A DNA stretch of 64,000 nucleotides, taken from positions 1 to 64,000 of the forward strand of contig JBBQTI010000008.1 of assembly GCA_038213435.1 (NCBI GenBank), given 5' to 3'. The translations under genes were made by a program, and so were the position numbers. The stretch's first letter is position 1. Every line of letters begins with the position of its first letter. The notes under the pieces are model-generated. The model saw only the letters and a program-made list of their open reading frames with translations, searched no databases and was not told the origin of the DNA. This DNA is from PALSA-610 sp038213435 (GTDB lineage: Bacteria > Actinomycetota > Acidimicrobiia > IMCC26256 > PALSA-610). Shown here piece after piece: positions 8,266 through 16,095 of the stretch.

Positions 8266-8286
8266 CTGCCGCGCGGTCAGCGGCAG
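8266..8286 (+). promoter_or_regulatory. 7-bp hairpin abutting Shine-Dalgarno of DUF2231-like gene
   Basis: CTGCCGC and GCGGCAG form a perfect 7-bp inverted repeat with a 7-base loop, the 3' arm running into the ggaggagg ribosome-binding site at 8286-8293. In the mRNA it could limit ribosome access. It may equally be chance in GC-rich DNA. Confidence 0.3.
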
Positions 8287-8298
8287 GAGGAGGCACCA

Positions 8299-8868
8299 AT
8301 GCGACGGTTTTCGGTCCGGCCCACGTTGACACTTCGTGGTCGCCGATTCAAAGGTCTGCGGGGCTGGTCGGGCAAGCCGACCCATCCTCCTCTGACCGAC
8401 TTCCCGGTCGCGGCCTATCTGTTCGCCGCTGCGTTCGACGTCATCTCCACATTGGGGCGCCACGACACGTGGGCGCGCGACTTCTTTCGAGCCGGCACCT
8501 ATGTCTTCATCGGCGGCGCGGCAGTTTCGGTTCTGGCCGCGTTGACCGGCTTTTGGGACTGGCTGCGTTCGACCGAGAAAGGCACGCAGGCGCGGCGCAC
8601 CGCGAATACGCACGCATGGACGATGCTGACCGTCACGCTTCTCGCCGTGATCGACATCGCGTTACGACTCAACGTGTACCACACGCGGACACACCCCAAC
8701 GTTGCGATCCTCGCCCTCTCGCTCATCGTCGCCGCGCTCGTGTCGATCGGCGCGATCTTCGGCGGCACGTTGGTGTACGACTACGGATTCAATGTCGAAA
8801 CCGCGACTGACAGCCCGGTGTGGCACGAGTCCGAGGTCGACGTGCTGCCCGGTGATCACACGACCTGA
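8299..8868 (+). CDS. DUF2231-like integral membrane protein
   Basis: A 189-residue membrane protein with about four hydrophobic segments. The opening GKPTHPPLTDFPVAAYLFAAAF block matches the G-x-P-x-HP-x-L-x-x-FP-hydrophobic signature of the DUF2231 family, whose members sit in the cytoplasmic membrane and have no settled function. ATG 8299 is chosen over upstream in-frame codons because it has a ggaggagg at 8286-8293. The C-terminal tail is soluble and acidic. It is followed by another membrane protein on the same strand with its own likely promoter. Confidence 0.85.
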   Translation: MRRFSVRPTLTLRGRRFKGLRGWSGKPTHPPLTDFPVAAYLFAAAFDVISTLGRHDTWARDFFRAGTYVFIGGAAVSVLAALTGFWDWLRSTEKGTQARRTANTHAWTMLTVTLLAVIDIALRLNVYHTRTHPNVAILALSLIVAALVSIGAIFGGTLVYDYGFNVETATDSPVWHESEVDVLPGDHTT

Positions 8869-8931
8869 CGCCAAGAGCAATTCGCGACGCGCGTCCCGTC
8901 GGTGGCGAGTCCGCGTGAGACACTGGCGGCG

Positions 8932-9573
8932 ATGACGAGAGTCCCCTCCGCGGCCCAGCGGCTCATGGTGGTGACAGCAGCCGGCGGGGTCGTCGCCGCG
9001 GTTGCCGCGTTCGTGGCCCCGTGGCAGCTTGCCGCGCTCGGGGGCTGGGACGTGGCCGCCGGGGCATACGTGGCGTGGGTGTGGACGAGCGTCGGCCGGT
9101 GGAGCCCCGAGAAGACCCGAACCCACGCGACCCGCGAGGACACAAGTCGAGTGGCAACTTCATTTCTCCTCCTCGGCGCGAGCGTCGCGAGCCTCGTGGG
9201 CACAGGCTTCGACTTGCTCAAGGCCGACCAGGCGCACAGCGGCGGCCGGCTCGTGTTGACCGCGATCGCGGTGCTCACGGTTGCGTTGTCGTGGACCGTC
9301 GTCCACACGGTGTTCGCGCTGCGGTACGCGCACGAGTACTACTCGCAGCCGGTCGGCGGCATCGACTTCAAAACCCACGGAGAGTTGCCCGACTACCAGG
9401 ACTTCGGCTACGTCGCGTTCACGGTCGGGATGACATTCCAGGTATCCGATACCGACATACAGGCACGTAGAACGCGTCGCACGGTGCTCCGCCAGGCACT
9501 GCTCGCCTACCTGTTCGGCGCCGTCATCTTGGCTGTCGTCGTCAACGTGATTGCAAGCTTGCTCAACAACTAG
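8932..9573 (+). CDS. DUF1345-like integral membrane protein
   Basis: A 213-residue protein with five or so membrane segments. The block ALRYAHEYY after a long hydrophobic helix, then GGIDF and PDYQDFGYVAFTVGMTFQVSDTDI, is the characteristic signature of DUF1345 proteins. The role is unknown; it is a predicted cytoplasmic-membrane protein. ATG 8932 is preferred to GTG 8902 because GACACT, close to the leaderless -10 consensus, ends 7 bases before it. The gene ends 16 bases before the convergent enoyl-CoA hydratase. Confidence 0.87.
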   Translation: MTRVPSAAQRLMVVTAAGGVVAAVAAFVAPWQLAALGGWDVAAGAYVAWVWTSVGRWSPEKTRTHATREDTSRVATSFLLLGASVASLVGTGFDLLKADQAHSGGRLVLTAIAVLTVALSWTVVHTVFALRYAHEYYSQPVGGIDFKTHGELPDYQDFGYVAFTVGMTFQVSDTDIQARRTRRTVLRQALLAYLFGAVILAVVVNVIASLLNN

Positions 9574-9589
9574 GGGGTCGGCGCGGCCC

Positions 9590-10366
9590 TCAACGCGCGC
9601 GCCACTCGGGGGTGCGGCCCTCGGAAGCTGCCCGAAGGCCTTCCGCCGCGTCCTCGGTCGCGGCGGCGACCTTGCGCATCGTCTCGCCGAAGCGGATGGA
9701 TTCGAGCATCGGGAGCTGTCGGGCGCGTACGGCAACCTCCTTGATCGCGCGCTGCGCGAGAGGCGCACCCTCGAGCAGGCGGTCGGCGAGACGACGCGCA
9801 TCGTTCATGAGCTCTCGGTGCGTGACCACCGAGCCGACGAGCCCGATCTCCTTGGCACGCGCCGCGTCGATGCGCTCGCCGGTGAGCAGCAACTCCATCG
9901 CGTCCTGCCACAACAGCCGCTGCGGAAGCCGGATCGCGCCGACGATCGTCGGCACACCGAGGCGAACCTCGGGAAACCCGAACTCGGCCCGCTCACTCGC
10001 GATCACGAAGTCGCACCACGTGACGAGCGTAAGGCCGTAGCCGAGGCAATAGCCGTTCACTGCGGCGATCACCGGTTTGAAGATCTCCCAACCGCTTTCG
10101 AAGGAATTGATCGTCGGCTTCTCCCAGAACGTGCCGGGAAACTCACCTGCGGAACCGGCACCGTCGCGCAGATCCGCGCCGGCGCAGAACGCATTGCCCG
10201 CGCCGGTCACGATCGCAATCCACGCGTCTTCGTCGTCACGGAAGCGACTGAAGGCGTCATTGAGATCCCGGCGCATCTCGCCGTTGATCGCGTTCAGCGC
10301 CTCGGGTCGGTTGTAGGTGATCGTCGCGACATGTCCCTCGAGCTCGTACAGTGCGGTCTCGCCCAC
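9590..10366 (-). CDS. Enoyl-CoA hydratase/isomerase family protein
   Basis: A 258-residue crotonase-fold protein. It has the oxyanion-hole region AFCAGADLRDG and the second conserved stretch VIAAVNGYCLGYGLTLVTWCDFVIAS, followed by FGFPEVRLGV with the Glu expected at the active site. It should hydrate or isomerise an acyl-CoA in fatty-acid or aromatic/terpenoid breakdown. GTG 10366 is preferred over TTG 10402 because VGETALYELEGHVATI is the usual N-terminus and a TACGAA/ACGAAT element lies 6-7 bases upstream. Divergent from the PEP-mutase-family gene. Confidence 0.92.
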   Translation of the reverse strand: MGETALYELEGHVATITYNRPEALNAINGEMRRDLNDAFSRFRDDEDAWIAIVTGAGNAFCAGADLRDGAGSAGEFPGTFWEKPTINSFESGWEIFKPVIAAVNGYCLGYGLTLVTWCDFVIASERAEFGFPEVRLGVPTIVGAIRLPQRLLWQDAMELLLTGERIDAARAKEIGLVGSVVTHRELMNDARRLADRLLEGAPLAQRAIKEVAVRARQLPMLESIRFGETMRKVAAATEDAAEGLRAASEGRTPEWRAR

Positions 10367-10418
10367 ATCGCCATTCGTAGCGTTTCCCGGCGACGCTCGC
10401 AACGCGGAGTCGTGCCGC

Positions 10419-10424
10419 TACGTT
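10419..10424 (+). promoter_or_regulatory. -10 hexamer TACGTT, leaderless start
   Basis: TACGTT ends 6 bases before ATG 10431 of the PEP-mutase-family lyase and fits the window-wide TANNNT pattern. Confidence 0.55.
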
Positions 10425-10430
10425 GAGGCA

Positions 10431-11243
10431 ATGCGAACGCAAGCGGACAAGTGCGAAGACTTCCTGACGCTGCACCACGGTGATGCACCGCTGCTCCTGC
10501 CCAACGCATGGGACCGGGGTACCGCGAAGCTGTTCGCGCATTTGGGCTTTTCCGCGGTCGCGACCACGAGCGCCGGTCATGCGGCAGCACTCGGCCGACT
10601 CGACGGCAGTGTGACGATCGACGAGATCCTCGAGCATGCGACGGCGCTGGCCGACGTGACGGATCTTCCGGTCAATGTCGACTTCGAGAACGGGTTCGCC
10701 GACGCCCCGGGCGGCGTGGCCGAGAACGTCTCGCGCCTCGCGGCCACAGGTGTCGCCGGCTGTTCGGTCGAGGACTTCACCCGTCGGCCCGACGATCCGA
10801 TCTACGAGACTTCTGTCGCAGCGGCGCGGGTCGAGGCCGCGGCCCAGGCTGCGCACGAACGGGGGTCCCGCCTCGTGCTGACCGCCCGCGCCGAGAACCA
10901 TCTCCACGGACGCGCCGATCTCGGCGACACGATCGCCCGATTGCAGGCCTACCAGGCCGCGGGCGCAGACGTGCTCTATGCGCCCGGGCTACACGACATC
11001 GACGACATCCGCACGGTCGTGTCCTCGGTCGATCTGCCGGTCAACGTCCTCGCGCTCCCGAACGTTCCGCCGGTCTCCGAACTGGCCGCGGCCGGCGTGC
11101 GCCGCGTGTCGGTCGGAAGCGGATTCAACCTCGTTGCGCTGGGCGCGACCATCAACGCCGCCCGAGAGTTGCTCGACGAGGGAACCTACGGCTTCTGGCG
11201 CGTCGCGGCTTCGGCCGCCGCTGCGCGAGACGCGTTCCGCTGA
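10431..11243 (+). CDS. Isocitrate lyase/PEP mutase superfamily protein
   Basis: A 270-residue protein of the PEP mutase/2-methylisocitrate lyase superfamily. Features are LLLPNAWDRGTAKLF at the N-terminus, the TTSAGHAAALG loop, DFENGFAD with the metal-binding Asp/Glu, SVEDF, and LTARAE. The family cleaves or rearranges C-C or P-C bonds of 2-oxo or hydroxy acids with Mg2+. The usual catalytic KxCGH of true isocitrate lyase is absent, as in the oxaloacetase/phosphonopyruvate branch, so the substrate is open. ATG 10431 is supported by the leaderless -10 element. Confidence 0.88.
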   Translation: MRTQADKCEDFLTLHHGDAPLLLPNAWDRGTAKLFAHLGFSAVATTSAGHAAALGRLDGSVTIDEILEHATALADVTDLPVNVDFENGFADAPGGVAENVSRLAATGVAGCSVEDFTRRPDDPIYETSVAAARVEAAAQAAHERGSRLVLTARAENHLHGRADLGDTIARLQAYQAAGADVLYAPGLHDIDDIRTVVSSVDLPVNVLALPNVPPVSELAAAGVRRVSVGSGFNLVALGATINAARELLDEGTYGFWRVAASAAAARDAFR

Positions 11244-11253
11244 TCCGCGCAGG

Positions 11254-13374
11254 TCAATCGTGCGCGATCGCGACCGCCGGTACCGCGGTGGCGAATCCGG
11301 CTGCGGAACCGGCGAACGGGAGCCCGAACGCGAACACGCCACCGTCGCCACCGACGAACCGATATCCCGCGCCCTGCCCCTCCATCCCGACGATCGGGGA
11401 TGCCAGGTGGAAGCTGCCGGTAGAGCCGTGGAACGGAGCGTCACCGAACGAGAACACGCCACCGTCGCTTGCGACGGTCCAATAGCCGCGCCCGGACGGC
11501 GTCGGCGCCATCCCCACCATCGGCTGGTTGAGGCGTTGGCCGCCCATCGAGCCATGGAAACGGGCGTCACCGAACGCGAAGATGCCGCCGTCGGACGCGA
11601 CAATCCAGTAACCGTTGCCCGAGGGCGTCGCGGCCATGCCGACGACGGGCTGGTTCAGGTGGAGACCGCCCATCGAACCGTGGAAGCGCGCGTCACCAAA
11701 GGAGAACACGCCCCCGTCGCTCGCGACCGTCCAGTAGCCCTTGCCTGATGGGGTCGGCGCCATCCCCACCATGGGTCGGTTCAGAGGCCGGCCGCCCATA
11801 GAGCCGTGGAACTGCGCGTCACCGAACGCGAAGATGCCGCCGTCGCGCGCGACGAGCCAGTAACCGGGCGTCGTGCGACCGGCCATCCCGACGACCGGCT
11901 GCGCGAGCCGGACTCCTGCGAGCGAGCCGCAACTCGGCGCGCCGCCGAACGGGAAGATGCCGCCATCGGCTCCCGCAACCCAATACCCGTCGTGGGTCTT
12001 CTGTACGAGACACGCGCTCGGCGCGTGCGGCGGCACGCCGGTCGGGCCGGCGAACGCCGTGACGCCCGACAACGTCGGCACTAGCACGAGCCCGAGCGCG
12101 GCGGAGGGCGCGGCAAAGTGCGCGACCGCTCCGACCGAGAGCGTCGAGCGCACCGCGCCGTTGGCGGGATCGAGCACATGCAGGGTTCCCGATGCTCGAT
12201 CGATCGACCACAAGCTCCCGCCCGCGAGGATCGGCGAGCCGGCGGCACCGGTCGCAGGACCTACCCAGCCGAGCGACATCGACCGGTGCGCCACGTCGAC
12301 GTTGACCTCTTGGATGTGGTTCGAGCACGGCACGAAGAGGTGTGATCCGTCGAACGCGTTCGTGCCGAAAGCCGAAACACCGTCACACATGTGCAGCGAG
12401 CGCAGCTGCGTCATCGTGTTCGTGTCGACGAGGAACCCCGTCTGTTGCTTGCCGATCTGGAACAGCAGGTTGTTCGGGAGAATCGACGGGGCGACCGACG
12501 CGAGGTCGTTGTCGCCACCCGGGAAGGTCTTGAACGCACCGGTGCGATGCATCCCCGCTGAGCCGTCGAACTTCAGCACGCTCTCACCGAAGTCGCCGTT
12601 GTTGTCGGGATCGGGGTTCCCAGTCGCGACATACACGTTGCCGCGCGTGTCGATCGTCGCGCCGCCGGATGCCCAGATCGCGCCCAGACCCGAGTTGGGG
12701 GTGACGTTGAACGCGATCTTGCCGTGTCCGCTCTCGTCGAGCGACACCAACCAGCCGTGGTACGCGCCACAGTCCCCCGAGTAGCCGCCGAAACCGATGT
12801 AGACGCGACCATTTCCGAGGGCGAGGCCGGAACGTTGCTGGATGAACAAAGGGTTCTGCGGCCCGCCGGGATCGGCGTTCACGGAGACCTTCAGCGCGCC
12901 CGTGAGCGTGTCGAGCCCGATGAGCTGGTGGTGAATGTTGTTCACCGAATCCTGGATCGTCGCGACCGAGTAGATCGTGTTCGTCGTCGTGTCGATGACC
13001 GGCGTGGACAGGATGCCGAGAGGATCGACGTTGCCGCAGCCGACTTGCGAGCTGACGTTCGTCATCGGCGGCCCGAGGTGCCGCGACCACAACACGCCAC
13101 CGTCGTGCGCGTCGAGCGCGTACACAGTGTTGTTCTCCGTCGCGGTGAAGACACGACCGTTGAAGACGAGCGGCTGGGCGTAGACCGCGGCATCGAGCGG
13201 TCGCTGCCATGCCTGGTGTGCGGGAAGCAGCAGCGGCTCGGAGGTGTCGTTGCCGGTCCGTTGCGCGTTCCCGTGATGAACGGGCCAGCTCGAACCGCCG
13301 AATGCGGGAGCAGCAGTGGCCGCCAGGACCAGTGCGAGCGCGGCGGCGAGAATCGGCGTTCGGCGAAGCGTCAC
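11254..13374 (-). CDS. Secreted PQQ-type beta-propeller protein with C-terminal FGDARFHG repeats
   Basis: A 706-residue exported protein. A signal peptide (RRTPILAAALALVLAATAAPAFG) is followed by a PQQ-binding-like propeller of roughly 450 residues with repeated strands such as GRVFTATENNTVYALDAHDGGVLW. The last 240 residues are about five and a half copies of a 44-residue module around DGGIFAFGDARFHGSMGG and PMVGMAPTPSGKGYW. The lack of catalytic PQQ residues I could point to suggests a binding or structural extracellular role. GTG 13374 gives the signal peptide directly; CAGACT ends 6 bases upstream of it. Confidence 0.87.
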   Translation of the reverse strand: MTLRRTPILAAALALVLAATAAPAFGGSSWPVHHGNAQRTGNDTSEPLLLPAHQAWQRPLDAAVYAQPLVFNGRVFTATENNTVYALDAHDGGVLWSRHLGPPMTNVSSQVGCGNVDPLGILSTPVIDTTTNTIYSVATIQDSVNNIHHQLIGLDTLTGALKVSVNADPGGPQNPLFIQQRSGLALGNGRVYIGFGGYSGDCGAYHGWLVSLDESGHGKIAFNVTPNSGLGAIWASGGATIDTRGNVYVATGNPDPDNNGDFGESVLKFDGSAGMHRTGAFKTFPGGDNDLASVAPSILPNNLLFQIGKQQTGFLVDTNTMTQLRSLHMCDGVSAFGTNAFDGSHLFVPCSNHIQEVNVDVAHRSMSLGWVGPATGAAGSPILAGGSLWSIDRASGTLHVLDPANGAVRSTLSVGAVAHFAAPSAALGLVLVPTLSGVTAFAGPTGVPPHAPSACLVQKTHDGYWVAGADGGIFPFGGAPSCGSLAGVRLAQPVVGMAGRTTPGYWLVARDGGIFAFGDAQFHGSMGGRPLNRPMVGMAPTPSGKGYWTVASDGGVFSFGDARFHGSMGGLHLNQPVVGMAATPSGNGYWIVASDGGIFAFGDARFHGSMGGQRLNQPMVGMAPTPSGRGYWTVASDGGVFSFGDAPFHGSTGSFHLASPIVGMEGQGAGYRFVGGDGGVFAFGLPFAGSAAGFATAVPAVAIAHD
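11290..11990 (-). repeat. 132-bp tandem modules within propeller gene
   Basis: Five to six copies of a roughly 132-base unit coding the 44-residue FGDARFHGSMGG module. The three central copies are the most alike at nucleotide level, which suggests recent duplication or gene conversion within the array. Confidence 0.75.
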
Positions 13375-13456
13375 GAGGCCAGTCTGCCGTGACCGGCGGC
13401 GGCGCGAACGTCGCCCGGGGATACCCTCCGCGCCGGCACGTCGGATCGAGGTCGCG

Positions 13457-13813
13457 ATGTCGCTTTCGAGCACCGATCACTACACGATCATCTCCGCTGA
13501 CTGTCCACGCCGGAGCGAGCCACGACTCCTGTCCCGACTACGTCGAGGCGCGGTATCTCGGCGATTTCGACGCGTGGCGCGAGAAATGCCGCAACCCGTT
13601 CTCCGATCGGCGCGGCAACCGCCGTCTGCGCAACTGGGAGCAGCAACTGCTCGCGGGAAACGCGGCACGGCTCTACGATTTTCGCTCGACGCACTCGCTC
13701 CCCTTGCAGCCGAATTCGGTCCGACGGTTGCCGAGCTCGGACGTCCGTTGGACGCGCTGCCTGATCAACCGAACGAGGTTCTGCTGAAGTCCATCGGATG
13801 GTCACGTCTCTGA
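13457..13813 (+). pseudogene. Amidohydrolase relic with internal deletion and two compensating frameshifts
   Basis: ATG 13457 begins MSLSSTDHYTIISADC, the normal start of a metal-dependent amidohydrolase. After an extra C near 13502 the homology continues in another frame (HAGASHDS, DYVEARYLGDFDAWREK, NPFSD), then jumps straight to the C-terminal NAARLYDF. After one missing base near 13682 it returns to the first frame (SLDALAPLAAEFGPTVAEL). The whole catalytic barrel, roughly 300 residues, is missing. The first frame happens to stay open for 118 codons, but the middle would be meaningless. Evidence is by family recall, not alignment. Confidence 0.75.
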
Positions 13814-13871
13814 CCAGCCCGAACGCGGGGGGTTCCCGATGCGGGCGCGCGGCATGGCAAGACTGACCCTC

Positions 13872-14393
13872 ATGCCCAAACGCAGAGAATCAGCCCTTCG
13901 CCAGTGCACGGCCATCGCCCTTGCCTTGTTCGTCGCGCTCACTCTGGCGAGCTGCACGCAGCTAGGCGCGCAGCTCGCGTCGAGCTCGACGACGAGCGCG
14001 CCACCGAACGCGACCGAGGGCCAGATCATCGACGCGGTCAACAGTTTCCGCGGCGCTCACGGGCTCGGTGCGCTCTCCGTGCACTCGAACCTCGAAGACA
14101 AAGCCCACCTGTGGGCCGCGTGGATGGCCGGCGGCAACTGCGGCGGCGGTGCGAGCGCTCCGACGATCTGTCACTCCGACGTGACGAGTGGCATCACGGT
14201 GAGCTGGACGCTTCTGGAAGAGAACATCGGTGCAGCCGCGCCGGCTAACAACATCGCGGGGCTCGTCAGCGGCTTCGAGGGTTCGGCCGAACACGCCGCC
14301 AACATGTTGAACACGCGGATCACGTCGATCGGCGTCGGCATCGCCTACTCGGGCGACACCCTCTTCGTTGCCGAAGAGTTCATGGCGCAGTGA
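13872..14393 (+). CDS. CAP/SCP-domain lipoprotein
   Basis: A 173-residue secreted protein. A lipoprotein signal (LALFVALTLASC) is followed by a short Ser/Thr linker and a CAP (SCP/PR-1) domain: IIDAVNSFRGAHGLGAL, the EDKAHLWAAWMA helix, ISH-like TICHSDV, WTLLEENIG and a final TLFVAEEFM strand. These extracellular domains bind lipids or act in the cell wall; the function here is unknown. ATG 13872 is preferred over upstream starts because it begins the signal peptide (MPKRRES), and AAGACT, near the leaderless -10 pattern, ends 7 bases before it. Confidence 0.86.
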   Translation: MPKRRESALRQCTAIALALFVALTLASCTQLGAQLASSSTTSAPPNATEGQIIDAVNSFRGAHGLGALSVHSNLEDKAHLWAAWMAGGNCGGGASAPTICHSDVTSGITVSWTLLEENIGAAAPANNIAGLVSGFEGSAEHAANMLNTRITSIGVGIAYSGDTLFVAEEFMAQ

Positions 14394-14401
14394 ATCGCGC
14401 C

Positions 14402-14896
14402 TCAACCCGCGGCGGCGAGCGCCGCGATGAGCGCATCGGCTTCAACGTCGAGACGGCGGACGAGGCCGGGAACGATTCGACGCTCGGCGGTGCCGCCGAC
14501 TATCGGTACTCGCACGAAGAGCTCGCCCTCGACGCGCCGGCGAGTGCGCGCGCCGTCGAGCGCCTCGAGCGTGACGTCGGCGGATCCGTGCAGCCGGTCG
14601 GCCTCGGCCTCGGCCTCGAAGGAGAGGCGGCCGACGTACGTCGCGATGTCGAGCCGCAGTTCCTGGATCCATGTGAGCCGGCGGCCGGCCAGGATCCGGC
14701 GTGCGATCGGGTCGATGTGACCGACGAACTCGTAGCGGAGTCGCAGGATCCGCTCGGTTCCGAGCGTCGATTGCTCGACGACCTCCGGTCGGCTCAGATC
14801 GGGGAGCTCGAGCCGGGTGTGGAATGCGGGATCGCACAAGATGTCGGCGACTGCGTTGCGTGGACCGGGAAACTCGTGCTCGACGCGGAACCGCAC
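14402..14896 (-). CDS. DUF2505-like SRPBCC-fold protein
   Basis: A 164-residue protein beginning VRFRVEHEFPGPRNAVADILCDP and containing alternating beta strands such as RRLTWIQELRLD. This matches the actinobacterial DUF2505 family, predicted to have the START/SRPBCC lipid-binding fold. It is cytoplasmic by absence of a signal. GTG 14896 is the start because it lies 5 bases after the stop of the upstream membrane protein and no earlier codon fits the domain. It is probably cotranscribed with that membrane protein. Confidence 0.83.
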   Translation of the reverse strand: MRFRVEHEFPGPRNAVADILCDPAFHTRLELPDLSRPEVVEQSTLGTERILRLRYEFVGHIDPIARRILAGRRLTWIQELRLDIATYVGRLSFEAEAEADRLHGSADVTLEALDGARTRRRVEGELFVRVPIVGGTAERRIVPGLVRRLDVEADALIAALAAAG

Positions 14897-14901
14897 GGCC
14901 G

Positions 14902-16032
14902 TCAGTCTGCTGCCGCCGGGCCCCCGCTGCCACCTTGGGGGCCGACCCGCCCGGCGGCGAGACACAACACCTCCCAGACCGCGACGGCTGCGACCGTAGA
15001 GAAGACGACGAGAGGCCGGGGCCGGTCCCACCCAACGAGGACGACGGCTGCGATCGATGCGCCCGCGATTGCGAGCGGCCGCGCATTCCGCCGCATCACC
15101 TCGACGACGAGGACGCGCGCCCTTCGCTCGCGGGCGACCAGGGCCTTCGACTCGGACAACCAGACGACGACGAAGGTCGCGAGTGCGACGGCGAACGTCA
15201 ATCGCGCGCCGGCCCGCAACGGCCCGACCAACGCGTCGAATGGGGCGGCGGCGATGACTCGATGGGTGGATCCGACCCGGGCGAGGTAGTACGCGCGGCC
15301 GACCGCGGCGCCGACGGAGATCACGACCATCACAGCCGCGACGCCGACGGCGAGGTGCTCGACCGTCCGCTGGCGACGGGTCGAGCCGGCGATAGCGCCC
15401 GCGCCGGCCGCGATCGTCGCGAGCGGCAGCCAGGTCGCCAGTTCGTCGAGCAGTCGCGTCGATTGCTGCGCGCGCGTGAGGTCGGTAGACCGGAACAAGA
15501 CGAAGCGCCTCTCGAGCGCCGCGGTCGGAACGTTGTCGAACACGCGGATGCCGTGACCGTCGAGCGCGTGACGGACGGCGGTCGCGAGCGCGCCGGTGTC
15601 GATCGCGACCTCTCCGTTCGTCGTCGTTACGACCTCGCCCCTCCCTTCGAGCACGCGCACCAACTGATCGTGCGCGACGCGATTCGCCTCCCGCCACGCG
15701 CGGGACGCTGCGGGGGACGCGAGCGCGGCCGACGCGACCTGCACCGACGTCGCGCGGATGCTCGCGGCGAGCGTGGGCGCGAACTCGGCGGCGTCCTTGG
15801 GCAGCGCGGCGCGCAACCGCGCGGTGACGTCGACGCGGCTGTACAGGCCCTCGACGATCGTGTCGGCCAACGCGTCGCGTACCTCGGGACGATCGAGAAC
15901 CGGACCGACCGCGCGTACGTAGGCATCCGTGCTCAGGACGAGCGCCCGCATCCAGAGCGCGACGGCGGAGAGCAGCGTGAGGAGACACGTGATGCCGATG
16001 AGGCAAGCCGTCGCAATCCGTCTGGGGCTCAC
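14902..16032 (-). CDS. Conserved integral membrane protein, unknown function
   Basis: A 376-residue protein with an N-terminal transmembrane helix (ATACLIGITCLLTLLSAVALW), a large external domain of about 170 residues, and four further hydrophobic helices in the C-terminal half. The external part contains repeated VxxALADTIVEGLY and RAALPKDAAEF-like helices. I do not recognise a named family, although this layout recurs in actinobacteria. GTG 16032 is supported by TAGCCT ending 8 bases upstream. It is followed closely by the DUF2505-like gene. Confidence 0.8.
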   Translation of the reverse strand: MSPRRIATACLIGITCLLTLLSAVALWMRALVLSTDAYVRAVGPVLDRPEVRDALADTIVEGLYSRVDVTARLRAALPKDAAEFAPTLAASIRATSVQVASAALASPAASRAWREANRVAHDQLVRVLEGRGEVVTTTNGEVAIDTGALATAVRHALDGHGIRVFDNVPTAALERRFVLFRSTDLTRAQQSTRLLDELATWLPLATIAAGAGAIAGSTRRQRTVEHLAVGVAAVMVVISVGAAVGRAYYLARVGSTHRVIAAAPFDALVGPLRAGARLTFAVALATFVVVWLSESKALVARERRARVLVVEVMRRNARPLAIAGASIAAVVLVGWDRPRPLVVFSTVAAVAVWEVLCLAAGRVGPQGGSGGPAAAD

Positions 16033-16040
16033 GACCGGCG

Positions 16041-16046
16041 AGGCTA
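16041..16046 (-). promoter_or_regulatory. -10 hexamer TAGCCT, leaderless start
   Basis: TAGCCT on the minus strand ends 8 bases before GTG 16032 of the membrane protein. Confidence 0.5.
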
Positions 16047-16082
16047 CGGCGGGGCTCCGACCCCGTCGGGGACCGAACGGGA

Positions 16083-16088
16083 TAGCGT
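16083..16088 (+). promoter_or_regulatory. -10 hexamer TAGCGT, leaderless start
   Basis: TAGCGT ends 7 bases before GTG 16096. It faces away from the -10 of the divergent membrane protein 37 bases to the left. Confidence 0.55.
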
Positions 16089-16095
16089 TCACGCC

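Noticed and set aside
7741..8298. Upstream extension of the DUF2231-like frame
   Set aside because: Overlaps divergent genes; the family domain begins after ATG 8299, which has a strong ribosome-binding site.
14701..16095. Upstream extension of the oxygenase-like gene frame
   Set aside because: Lies antisense to two clear minus-strand genes; the real start is GTG 16096 with a -10 element.
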